Positions 1 through 7,175 of a DNA stretch of 44,123 nt are shown here, one piece after another. The notes under the pieces were generated by a model. It saw only the letters and a list, made by a program, of their open reading frames with translations, did not search any database and was not told the DNA's origin. The number at the start of each line of letters is the position of its first letter. Within the stretch, counting starts at the first letter, position 1. A program made the translations under genes and the position numbers. This stretch comes from Caldilineaceae bacterium (GTDB taxonomy: Bacteria > Chloroflexota > Anaerolineae > Caldilineales > Caldilineaceae), in contig JAJEDI010000003.1 in NCBI GenBank assembly GCA_022821585.1, positions 1 to 44,123 of the forward strand, read 5' to 3'.

Positions 1-52
1 CGATGCAGGCTTCCTGCGTGGGGAACTTCTCGCAAACGGTGATAAGATTCAC
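1..52 (-). CDS. IS1595-like transposase, N-terminal 17 codons (cut by window edge)
   Basis: A GTG start (complement of 50-52) follows a GGGAG ribosome-binding site and opens a frame that runs off the window. The visible residues begin MNLITVCEKFPTQEACI, which resembles the start of IS1595-type transposases (usually M-N-x-x-x-V-Y-x-x-F-P-T-x-x-x-C-I, just before the zinc ribbon). Only 17 residues are visible, so the family call rests on this short match. A good promoter lies directly upstream, and the element seems to have landed in the gene at 107-865. The rest of the transposase should lie left of the window. Confidence 0.5.
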   Translation of the reverse strand, partial: MNLITVCEKFPTQEACI

Positions 53-92
53 TATGATTCTCCCTGCTCAAACCGGCCAATCCAGTATACAT

Positions 93-121
93 AGTGTACT
101 TCATTATCACTGCTTTGTCAA
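93..121 (-). promoter_or_regulatory. Probable promoter of the IS1595-like transposase
   Basis: On the minus strand TTGACA (complement of 116-121) is followed after 17 bp by TACACT (complement of 93-98), about 40 bp upstream of the GTG start at 52. The -35 is a perfect consensus and the -10 matches 4 of 6. It overlaps the last codons of the upstream reading frame, as expected if that frame ends inside the tip of an inserted element. Confidence 0.5.
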
Positions 122-865
122 CCCCCAATCTACTAATCGCCTTCTTTGCTCCAGTGAGTCCAAATTAGACATTGGCTCGCGGTCACGATCATCTTTCTGG
201 GCGCCTAAGAGGACGACTTCAGCCATCACTTCAGTCACCAGGGCAAACGCATCTTCCGCGCACTTCGAGGCTGCAGCGGCTAGTCGCGGAAAAATATCTG
301 TAACCAAGAGATGGTCAAAGTAGAACGGAGTCTTGGTATAGGAGAGCTTATCGGCCAGTTCTTCCTTGCTCCGTACAGACAAGACGGCGCCAGTTAGCAC
401 TACCATGCTCTTATAGTCTCCGGCCTCCGCGAGCGTCTTCAACATCTGCTCATAGGCAGCCAATGGCGGCTCCTCTTCGGCAAGAAGCGGGACCCATCGC
501 TCGCTGCGGATTTTCTCTACCACGCGAGCTAACTGCTCTGCCGACAGGGTCCTGCAGATCCGCAGAAATTGGTACGCTGCCTGTTGACTCCTTACACCCG
601 TGGATATTGGCACGTCGAGCATAATATCCACTACGTCGGCCGAACATTTCTCCGCCATTCGCACAAGATAGTCCAGCTCTGGCGGCCGGTAATCACCTAA
701 GGTCGGGTCTTCTTGCTTGATAGGATCCAGAAACCCATTTTGCCAGAGCCAGCTCAACCACCTTTCGTCAGCCTTGGCATAGAAATACCGACGAGCATCG
801 AGGTTTGCCTGGATAAGTTCCTGAAGTCGCTCTTTGTCTACTGTAGATGGGGTGTAAACGGTCAT
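107..865 (-). CDS. Uncharacterised protein, N-terminal portion, probably truncated by an IS insertion
   Basis: A 252-residue soluble protein with no signal peptide or membrane segment. Recognisable stretches include LSWLWQNGFLD near residue 40, RPPELDYLVRMAEK near 60-75 and VVDIMLDVPIS near 78-88. From memory, similar stretches occur at the N-terminus of much longer bacterial proteins of unknown function, often next to a smaller partner like the gene upstream here. The last codons (Trp-Gly-Leu-Thr-Lys-Gln) overlap the -35 box of a transposase-type promoter, so the native C-terminal part has probably been replaced by the tip of the inserted element. It is 19 bp downstream of 885-1406 and is probably co-transcribed. 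A role in defence or stress is possible but not shown. Confidence 0.7.
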   Translation of the reverse strand: MTVYTPSTVDKERLQELIQANLDARRYFYAKADERWLSWLWQNGFLDPIKQEDPTLGDYRPPELDYLVRMAEKCSADVVDIMLDVPISTGVRSQQAAYQFLRICRTLSAEQLARVVEKIRSERWVPLLAEEEPPLAAYEQMLKTLAEAGDYKSMVVLTGAVLSVRSKEELADKLSYTKTPFYFDHLLVTDIFPRLAAAASKCAEDAFALVTEVMAEVVLLGAQKDDRDREPMSNLDSLEQRRRLVDWGLTKQ

Positions 866-884
866 GTGTGTCTCAACAGCCTAC

Positions 885-1406
885 TCAAGTCGCTGAAGGG
901 GGACCTCGACTAACCAGCAGGTCAATTTCCCTATGCAGGTCAAGTTGCCGAGTCAGTGCTTGCCTCAAGGACACCTCAAAATCAACCAGTAGCATTTCAA
1001 AATCTGTCTTGGTTGATGATGCCCTACGGTGATGTGCCAGATCGTTCAAACGTCGATATACGCTCTTTACCCTCCTTGAGAGTGTTTCGTCAAAAAATGC
1101 AGAGCCGTATCTTTGAAAAACTTCCTCTTTCTTGTCAGGTACTCGTTTGTCTCTTGAACTCCAGAGAGGATAAAGAATCTCTCGCAGAGAGTGTGCAGCT
1201 TGGGCAATCCAGTCGGGATTGTTCCGACACTCTGCTCTACTGGCGAAAATAGCGCCACGAAACATTTCCGAGGGTAGTTTCACATATGATTTATAGGGAT
1301 CGTAAAGTTCATCTAAGCGCCGACAAAGCTCCTCTTGTTCGGGGGTTAAACGAACAGGCAATAGCGGAGTATTACCCGCTGGAGTTTCTAACAATTCATC
1401 TACCAT
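885..1406 (-). CDS. Uncharacterised alpha-helical protein with HEPN-like motifs
   Basis: 173 residues, soluble and mostly helical in composition. It contains NPDWIAQAAHSLREILYPL (about residues 63-81) and LNDLAHHR (about 121-128). The second resembles the short polar-plus-histidine helix found in HEPN-type and abortive-infection proteins, but the classical R-x4-6-H nuclease motif is not convincingly present. First gene of a two-gene unit with 107-865; the pair is separated by 19 bp. The ATG at 1406 has a weak ribosome-binding site. The function is unknown; the HEPN comparison is only an inference. Confidence 0.65.
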   Translation of the reverse strand: MVDELLETPAGNTPLLPVRLTPEQEELCRRLDELYDPYKSYVKLPSEMFRGAIFASRAECRNNPDWIAQAAHSLREILYPLWSSRDKRVPDKKEEVFQRYGSAFFDETLSRRVKSVYRRLNDLAHHRRASSTKTDFEMLLVDFEVSLRQALTRQLDLHREIDLLVSRGPPSAT

Positions 1407-1447
1407 AATTTCAAATGCTTACATTGCCTTTTTGGTCACCTCCACCA

Positions 1448-1453
1448 ATTATA
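1448..1453 (-). promoter_or_regulatory. Possible -10 box for the 1406 two-gene unit
   Basis: The minus strand reads TATAAT exactly (complement of 1448-1453), 41 bp upstream of the ATG at 1406. No convincing -35 hexamer is seen at 16-18 bp, so this is only a partial promoter call. Confidence 0.35.
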
Positions 1454-1560
1454 CACCAACCAGATTCCCCATGTTATGGAATTCTTGACCGGTAGCGGTG
1501 CAACTGTAGAGAATCGTGGCAGAAGACGAGCCCTCACAGATGAAGTGCCCCTTCTCAGCC

Positions 1561-2631
1561 CTACCAATCCGGAATCTCCACCATCTGGCCCCCTTTCAGG
1601 GCACTTTCATGCGCGCACATGCCGGGGAGGGCCATTCGGAGCGCGGCGTGGATGTCGAGCGGGGGCGGGGTGTCGTCGCGGATGCAGGCGACGAAGTCCT
1701 GGATCATCATGTACTCGGCGGTGCCGTGGCCGCCCTGTGTCGCCTCCGGCGGGGCGTCGGTCACGTTTTCGGTGATCGGCATCTCGACCATGTTGTTCAG
1801 ATGCGGGACTGAATCCAGCCATGCGTTGGTCTGCAGCGGGCTGGTCGGCGGGCGTGAGGTCTCGAGGACGCCGCCGGTGCCGTAGATCGAGTAGTAGTGG
1901 AACATGGGCTCGCGTGTGATGCCGAAGGCGACCAGGATTTTGATCACGCCGCCGCTGGCCGTCTGCAGAATGGCCACTTCGGTGCCGGACTTGACGCGGA
2001 CGGGCAGGTCCCCTGTGCCGGTGGTGACGCTCATGCCGCTGGCAGCGACGCAGCGTTCGCCCGTCACTTTGAGCAGCGGACCGAGGCTGTGGGTGCAGTA
2101 GTGGATGGGCGGCATCGAGGCGCGCCAGGTGGGTGAGCCGTCGGCCTGGCGCAGCAGATGGCGCGTATCATGGATGTACTCGGCTTCGGCGTACATGAAG
2201 TCGCCCAGCAGGCCCTGGCCCCACATCTCCCGCCAGCTCAGAATGTGCGCCCAGTAGCAGCAGTTCTCGGCCAGCATAAACTTCTGGCGCGGGTGCGCCT
2301 GCACCGCGGCGAGAATCCGGCGGCATTCGTCGATGTTGCTGGCGAGGGTGACCTCCTGTAGAACGTGGCAGCCGGCCTCGAGCGCGGCCACGGTGTGCTG
2401 GCAGTGCAGAGGGACCGGCGAGGCCACGAAGACGATGTCCAGCCCGTGCGCCAGCATGTCTTCGTATGCGCTGTACCGGCGGGCCTGGGGGAAGAGCGCG
2501 CCGAACCGTTCGAGGGCGCCGGCGTCGATATCGCAGCCGGCGACCACGTCGCAATCGGGCATGAGGTCGAAGACGCGCGCCGGGCCGAGACCGCGGTACA
2601 GCCCGACAACGCCTACGCGATAGTTGCGCAT
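1561..2631 (-). CDS. Gfo/Idh/MocA-family protein lacking the catalytic EKP lysine
   Basis: 356 residues, the normal length for NAD(P)-dependent sugar or inositol dehydrogenases of this family. The N-terminal Rossmann fold starts with VGVVGLYRGLG (residues 6-16), an altered dinucleotide loop. Where the family has E-K-P, residues 92-98 read QEVTLAS, so the catalytic lysine is replaced by valine. Histidines are kept in the C-terminal substrate domain (IHYCTHSLG, about 176-183). A strong AAAGGAG precedes the ATG. It follows another family member (2701-3801) by 69 bp on the same strand. The fold assignment is secure; whether it is an active dehydrogenase is doubtful. Confidence 0.85.
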   Translation of the reverse strand: MRNYRVGVVGLYRGLGPARVFDLMPDCDVVAGCDIDAGALERFGALFPQARRYSAYEDMLAHGLDIVFVASPVPLHCQHTVAALEAGCHVLQEVTLASNIDECRRILAAVQAHPRQKFMLAENCCYWAHILSWREMWGQGLLGDFMYAEAEYIHDTRHLLRQADGSPTWRASMPPIHYCTHSLGPLLKVTGERCVAASGMSVTTGTGDLPVRVKSGTEVAILQTASGGVIKILVAFGITREPMFHYYSIYGTGGVLETSRPPTSPLQTNAWLDSVPHLNNMVEMPITENVTDAPPEATQGGHGTAEYMMIQDFVACIRDDTPPPLDIHAALRMALPGMCAHESALKGGQMVEIPDW

Positions 2632-2639
2632 AAGGAAAC

Positions 2640-2690
2640 TCCTTTCAAAGGAGAGGAGTGAGTGAAGAGGAGAGAGAAGTGAGAGCTTCT
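2640..2690. repeat. Purine-rich dispersed repeat (copy 1) with short inverted arms
   Basis: The 69-bp gap between two oxidoreductase genes holds GAGGAGTGAGTGAAGAGG-type sequence, also seen near 7101-7155, 10600-10640, 29376-29412 and 43966-43990. GTGAGAGC pairs imperfectly with GCTTCTCAC just downstream. It includes the AAGGAG ribosome-binding site of the 2631 gene. Confidence 0.4.
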
Positions 2691-2700
2691 TGCCCGCTTC

Positions 2701-3801
2701 TCACACCTCTCTGCTTGTTTCCTGGTTCACGCCGGAGGTGGCCTGACGCAGGCGTGCGGCGCAGTCGATGCGGCGGCCGGTTGTCATGGACTCTTGCGCG
2801 GCGAAGGGGATGATCATGCCGGTCAGGATGGAGCGCGGGTCGTAGGGGCTTGTTGGCCCGGACTGAAGCCAGGCGACGAAGTCGCGGTGGATGCGGAAGT
2901 CGGCGCCGCCGTGTCCGCCGGCGGCCGGCGGCAGTTCGATGGCTTGCGGCTCCTCATCATTGCGCCAGAGCGTCACCGCCGCGGGCGTCTGGCCTGCACG
3001 CCTGCTGTGCATCACGACTTCCAGCTGTCCTTCCGTGCCGTTGACGACATAACGCCGCTCGTAATCCGGCCCGGAGGTGGTGAGATGGAGGGTGTAGAGG
3101 ATGCCGTTGGAGAGCAGGCCGGAGATGGAGCAGGAATCGCCTGCGGACATGGGCCTGTCGTCGCCTTCGGTCCAGATGTTGCGCGTGATCGTGGCGGTGC
3201 AGTCCACGACCTCGGCACCGAGGCAGTGCTGAATGGTGTCGGTATCGTGGGTGAGCTTGCCTTCGACCAGGGTGGAGGAGGGCGGGGTTCTGAAATGCGA
3301 CCACACACCCTGCGACCAGCGGTTGCCGGTGTTGACGTGCCCGAGCACGCTCTGGATGCGGCCGAGGCTGCCCTCGTCGATGATGCGCTTCATAGCCAGC
3401 GTGGCGGGAAAGCGGCGCAGGTTGAAGCCGATGAAGAGGGGGTATTGATGGCGGACCACCTCTTGATACAGCTTTACGGTCTCCTCCCAGGAGAAGGCCA
3501 CGGCCTTTTCGAGAAAGACGGGGATGCCGCGTTGCAGCGCGGCCAGCGCATGTTCAACGTGGTCGACGGCGTAGCTGGCGACGAGAACGAAGTCGAGGTC
3601 GGGCGTAGCGGCCAGCATCTGGCGGTAGTCATGGTAGAAGGAGGGGCCAAAGCGCTCCTCTTCTTCGGCGGTGGAATCGCGCGGGTCGGCCACGGCGACG
3701 CAACGGACCGTCGCTTCCTCCATCGCTTCGAGGCTCTCCATGTGGTAACGTCCGCGGCGGCCGAGGCCGATGACTGCGAAACGAAATGTCGGTGTCGTCA
3801 T
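2701..3801 (-). CDS. Gfo/Idh/MocA-family oxidoreductase
   Basis: 366 residues. The Rossmann domain starts with FAVIGLGRRGRYH (residues 8-20). The catalytic-lysine motif is present as E-K-A (98-100) instead of E-K-P. The C-terminal domain contains KLTHDTDTIQHCLG, equivalent to the D/H-containing helix that positions the substrate. Such enzymes oxidise or epimerise sugars, sugar acids or inositols with NAD(P); the substrate cannot be read from the sequence. It is transcribed toward 1561-2631 and away from the small DUF2283 gene at 3890. The AAGAGG upstream of the ATG is an acceptable ribosome-binding site. Confidence 0.9.
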   Translation of the reverse strand: MTTPTFRFAVIGLGRRGRYHMESLEAMEEATVRCVAVADPRDSTAEEEERFGPSFYHDYRQMLAATPDLDFVLVASYAVDHVEHALAALQRGIPVFLEKAVAFSWEETVKLYQEVVRHQYPLFIGFNLRRFPATLAMKRIIDEGSLGRIQSVLGHVNTGNRWSQGVWSHFRTPPSSTLVEGKLTHDTDTIQHCLGAEVVDCTATITRNIWTEGDDRPMSAGDSCSISGLLSNGILYTLHLTTSGPDYERRYVVNGTEGQLEVVMHSRRAGQTPAAVTLWRNDEEPQAIELPPAAGGHGGADFRIHRDFVAWLQSGPTSPYDPRSILTGMIIPFAAQESMTTGRRIDCAARLRQATSGVNQETSREV

Positions 3802-3889
3802 ATCTGCCTCTTTCTCCCGAGTCTGTCTATCGACTCTGCCATGTGCGAGTTTAGCTGCATCCAGTCCTGTAGTACACTCAGACAGCCCT

Positions 3890-4105
3890 ATGAAACTCCA
3901 CTACTATCCTGATACGGATGCCCTCTATATTGACCTCTCCGAAAAACCGAGTAGGGATTCCACAGAGGTCGCCCCGGGCGTCATTCTGGATTTCGATGAG
4001 AGCGGCCAACTTGTCGGCATCGATATCGACCATGCCAGTAAAGTTGCCAATCTGTCAACGCTCGAAGCGAAGTCACTGCCGGTCCAGTCGATAACGCTCG
4101 TCTAG
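3890..4105 (+). CDS. DUF2283 family small protein
   Basis: 71 residues starting MKLHYYPDTDALYIDLSE, the hallmark of DUF2283 (a compact beta-rich protein with an x-Y-D-x-x-x-D-A-L-Y-I pattern), followed by VILDFDESGQLVGIDI. The family's function is unknown; members are often beside small DUF4258 or toxin-like genes. No such partner is seen here. I chose the ATG at 3890 over an upstream in-frame ATG because the family fold begins exactly there and the upstream 40 residues overlap the divergent oxidoreductase. The ribosome-binding site is poor. Confidence 0.85.
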   Translation: MKLHYYPDTDALYIDLSEKPSRDSTEVAPGVILDFDESGQLVGIDIDHASKVANLSTLEAKSLPVQSITLV

Positions 4106-4153
4106 TTCAGAGCCCTGTCTTCGTGCATATTCTTCATATGAAGCTGCTGCATC

Positions 4154-5167
4154 TCACCCGTTGCCGATGGCGCGCAGGTCGGCGACCACGCCCTGTGCTT
4201 CGGCTTCGTAGAGCTTCCAGATGACGCGCAGGCTTTGCAGGCTGCGGCGGGCGTCGGTCAGCGGGCGGCGGCCGTGCTCCAGGCAGTCGACGAAGTGGAT
4301 CAGTTCGTTCTCGAGATGCTTGCCCACGGGTGCCTGGAACAGCAGCTGCTCGCTGCCTTTCTCCGCTTCAAGCGCGCCCTGATGGAGGAACAGCTTCCCC
4401 TGGCTGATCTGCCCTTCCAGCATGCCCTCGGTGCAGTGGGCATGGAATGAATATTTGAGCCGCGTGCCCTTGGCGCCCCATGTGCCGAAATGGTAGCCGA
4501 GCGCGCCGCTGGCAAATTTGAGGGAGACGTTGGATGTGCCCTCGCCTTCCATCCAGGGCGTGCCGAAATTGGTGCCGATATGGGTGCCGGACACGGGCTG
4601 CCCCATCCAGGCGAGCAGGATGTCGATGTAGTGGCAGCCGTGGCTGAAGAGCTGGCCGCCGCCGAGCGTCTCTTTGCGGTGCATCCAGCTGCCCGGCTCG
4701 CCCTGCGTATGCTGCTCGGTCCAGATGGACAGCTGGAAGAGGTCGCCGTAGGTCCTGGCCTTAAGCAGGCGCTCCATCTCGACGACGATGGGGTGAAAGC
4801 GCATGCAGTAGGCGACCATGAGGGTACGGCTGGCCTCCTCGGCGGTCTCGATCAGGTCCAGGCATTCAGCTTCGGAGTTGGCCAGCGGCTTCTCCATCAG
4901 CAGATGTTTGCCGCGGCGCAGCAGGTCGACACCGATGGGATGGTGGAGATGGTGGGGCACGGCGAGGATGGCGGCGTCGATATGGTCGAGGACGTGGCGA
5001 TAGTCGGCGGCGACGGTGCCGCAGCTCATCAGGTCGGCGGTCGCTTGGGCGCGCGGCAGGTCCGGGTCGACCGCGGCGGTGAAGAGGGCGCGGCCCTGCA
5101 GTTTCTGGAAGGCGGCGCGGTGGGACTGGCCCATGCCGCCGCAGCCGATCAGGCCGATGCGGATCAT
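4154..5167 (-). CDS. Gfo/Idh/MocA-family oxidoreductase, last gene of an ABC transporter operon
   Basis: 337 residues with all family motifs: Rossmann glycine loop GLIGCGGMG (residues 5-13), catalytic EKP (92-94), and GGGQLFSHGCHYID (about 173-186) with the conserved histidine. It lies 51 bp downstream of the permease at 5219-6139 on the same strand, so the likely order is binding protein, permease, permease, oxidoreductase. This implies that it acts in the cytosol on the imported sugar or its derivative. No strong ribosome-binding site is visible. Confidence 0.92.
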   Translation of the reverse strand: MIRIGLIGCGGMGQSHRAAFQKLQGRALFTAAVDPDLPRAQATADLMSCGTVAADYRHVLDHIDAAILAVPHHLHHPIGVDLLRRGKHLLMEKPLANSEAECLDLIETAEEASRTLMVAYCMRFHPIVVEMERLLKARTYGDLFQLSIWTEQHTQGEPGSWMHRKETLGGGQLFSHGCHYIDILLAWMGQPVSGTHIGTNFGTPWMEGEGTSNVSLKFASGALGYHFGTWGAKGTRLKYSFHAHCTEGMLEGQISQGKLFLHQGALEAEKGSEQLLFQAPVGKHLENELIHFVDCLEHGRRPLTDARRSLQSLRVIWKLYEAEAQGVVADLRAIGNG

Positions 5168-5218
5168 GGCTGCAGCCGCCGGGGGTCGGTCGTCAGAAAG
5201 CGGCCGTACGCCACCGAC

Positions 5219-6139
5219 CTACCCCTTGATTCCGGTACGCGCGATGCCTTGGATGAAGTGCTCCTGGCCGATGAAGAACATGACGACGATCGGCAGGATG
5301 CTGATGACGGCGCCGGCCTGGATCAACTCCCAGCGCCCACCCGACTGGTTGGTCAGCAGCGTCAGCCCGAGGGTGATGGTCATGGTCTCGACCTTGGTGA
5401 GGAAGATCAGCGGGCCCATAAGGTTATTCCAGGAGCCGAGGAAGGTGAAGATGCCCAACGTGGCCAATCCTGGCTTGGAGAGGGGCAGGAAGATACGGTA
5501 ATAGATCTGAATAAAACTGCAGCCGTCGATGCGCGCCGCCTCCACCATTTCCTGGGGGATGGTGAGATAGAACTGGCGCATGAGGAAGATGCCAAAGGCG
5601 GTGCCGAAGAAGAAGGGCACGGTAAGCGGCAGGTGTGTGCTGAGCCAGCCGATGTCGCGATAGAGCTTGAAGAGGGGAATGAGGGTGACGTGGAAGGGGA
5701 TCATGATCGTGGCGAGGATGATGGCGAAGATAACGTTTTTGCCCGGGAAGCGCATGCGCGCGAAGGCGAAGGCGGCCATGGAGCAGCTCAAGAGGGCGCC
5801 GACCGTGGCAAACACCGCGATCTTGATGCTGTTGATCAAGAAAAGATCGAAGGGCAGCACGTCGAAAAGCCTGGGGTAGTTCCCCCACTGCGGCGGAATC
5901 GAGATCCACTTCGGTGGCAGCAGCAGTACTTCGCCCGGCTCCTTGAGCGAGGTGGAGATCATCCACAGCAGAGGAAGGAGCATTGTGGCGCCAACGAGGG
6001 TAAGAACGGCATAGAGCAGCACGCGCCACGTGATGTGAAGGACTCTGTAGGAGGTCAGGCCTTCGGATGCGGCAGCAGAGGCGCCAGGTATCGCTGTGGT
6101 GCGGGCCTCACCGATGGGGGTTGCGTCTTGTGCGCTCAT
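5219..6139 (-). CDS. CUT1 sugar ABC transporter permease, MalG/UgpE type
   Basis: 306 residues, inner-membrane protein with six predicted hydrophobic segments, the first at about 40-62. The cytoplasmic EAA loop that docks the ATPase is clear: EAARIDGCSFIQIYYRIFLP at about 200-219. It ends in GIKG, as MalG-type permeases commonly do. It starts 12 bp after the MalF-type gene, with GAGGTAG as the ribosome-binding site. It forms the membrane channel with 6152-7081. No ATP-binding gene is nearby. Confidence 0.94.
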   Translation of the reverse strand: MSAQDATPIGEARTTAIPGASAAASEGLTSYRVLHITWRVLLYAVLTLVGATMLLPLLWMISTSLKEPGEVLLLPPKWISIPPQWGNYPRLFDVLPFDLFLINSIKIAVFATVGALLSCSMAAFAFARMRFPGKNVIFAIILATIMIPFHVTLIPLFKLYRDIGWLSTHLPLTVPFFFGTAFGIFLMRQFYLTIPQEMVEAARIDGCSFIQIYYRIFLPLSKPGLATLGIFTFLGSWNNLMGPLIFLTKVETMTITLGLTLLTNQSGGRWELIQAGAVISILPIVVMFFIGQEHFIQGIARTGIKG

Positions 6140-6151
6140 GGTGGTTCTACC

Positions 6152-7081
6152 TCAGAGTTCGTAATGGACCCAGCGTCTCTGGAACCAGAACTGGAACAGC
6201 GTCAGGCTGACGATGATAACGAAGAGTACATAGGCCAGCGCGGAGGCGTACCCCATGTGGAAGTTCTCAAACCCCTGTTGGAAAAGATAGTAGACGATGG
6301 TCTTGGTGGCGTTGACCGGGCCGCCCCTGGTCATCACATAAGCCTGGGCGAAGACCTGGAAGGAGTTGATCACGGACAGGGTGAGGACGAAGAAGGTGAC
6401 GGGTGAGAGCAGCGGGATGGTGATGTTGATGAATTTATGCCAGGCGTTGGCGCCGTCGACGGTGGCGGCTTCGTAATAGTCCTGGGGAATGCCCTGCAAG
6501 CCAGCGATGAAGATGACGATGTTGTAGCCGAGGCCGTGCCAGATGCTCATAATGATGATGGCCGGCATCGCCCAGGTGACGCTGCTCAGCCAGCGCACGC
6601 CGCGGAAACCCATGAAGCGCAGAATCTCATTGACGAGACCGAAGTCTGACTGGTAGAGCCAGAGCCAGAGCACCGAAATGGCGACCACCGAGGAGACGAC
6701 GGGCAGGAAGTAGATGGTGCGGAAGACGGCCACAAACCGGATCTTCTGATTGAGCGCTATTGCCAGCAAGAGGGCGAGAACGGTCCCGGTGGGAACGGTC
6801 CCCAATACGTAGTAGCCCGTGTTCTTAATCGTGATCCAGAAGAGCGGATCTTCGGTCAGGAGCTCGATATAGTTGTCGAAGGCCTGCCACTTGGGCGTGC
6901 TCAGAAGGTTCCAGCGCGTGAAGCTGTAATAGAGCGAGGCCAGCACCGGGCTGGCGGTAAAGACGATCAGCCCGAGGATGGTGGGCAGGATGAGGATATA
7001 GGCTTCGATCGCCTCCCGCCCCCGGTTGCTCCCCAGAAATTCGCGCACCCTGCCACGCGCAGGTGTCGTTACAGCGCTCAT
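6152..7081 (-). CDS. CUT1 sugar ABC transporter permease, MalF/UgpA type
   Basis: 309 residues. The N-terminal membrane segment ILILPTILGLIVFTASPVL (about 29-47) is typical of UgpA/MalF. The EAA loop is at about 204-226 (EAATVDGANAWHKFINITIP). It is the first permease after the binding-protein gene and is separated from it by a 15-bp-stem hairpin. GGAG lies 9 bp before the ATG. It pairs with 5219-6139. Confidence 0.94.
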   Translation of the reverse strand: MSAVTTPARGRVREFLGSNRGREAIEAYILILPTILGLIVFTASPVLASLYYSFTRWNLLSTPKWQAFDNYIELLTEDPLFWITIKNTGYYVLGTVPTGTVLALLLAIALNQKIRFVAVFRTIYFLPVVSSVVAISVLWLWLYQSDFGLVNEILRFMGFRGVRWLSSVTWAMPAIIIMSIWHGLGYNIVIFIAGLQGIPQDYYEAATVDGANAWHKFINITIPLLSPVTFFVLTLSVINSFQVFAQAYVMTRGGPVNATKTIVYYLFQQGFENFHMGYASALAYVLFVIIVSLTLFQFWFQRRWVHYEL

Positions 7082-7102
7082 ACAACTCTCTCCAGACTGC
7101 GA

Positions 7103-7144
7103 GGAGAGAGAAAAGAGGAGTCAGCCCCTCTCTTTTCTCTCTCC
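7103..7144 (-). promoter_or_regulatory. Intercistronic hairpin between binding-protein and permease genes
   Basis: A perfect 15-bp inverted repeat (7103-7117 with 7130-7144, 12-nt loop) sits between the binding-protein stop and the permease start. It has no clear U-run on the transcript side, so it looks like an mRNA-stabilising or partial-attenuation hairpin rather than a full terminator. It is built from the same purine-rich sequence as the dispersed repeat. Confidence 0.6.
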
Positions 7145-7175
7145 TTTCTTCACTCCACTCACATCTCGATGTTCG

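Noticed and set aside
2794..3912. 372-codon plus-strand open frame opposite the 2701-3801 oxidoreductase
   Set aside because: Antisense shadow; no recognisable protein features, and it runs across the divergent promoter region.
4490..6406. 638-codon plus-strand open frame across two permease genes and the oxidoreductase
   Set aside because: It is rich in Gly/Asp/Glu/His, spans three genes with clear motifs on the other strand, and has no ribosome-binding site.
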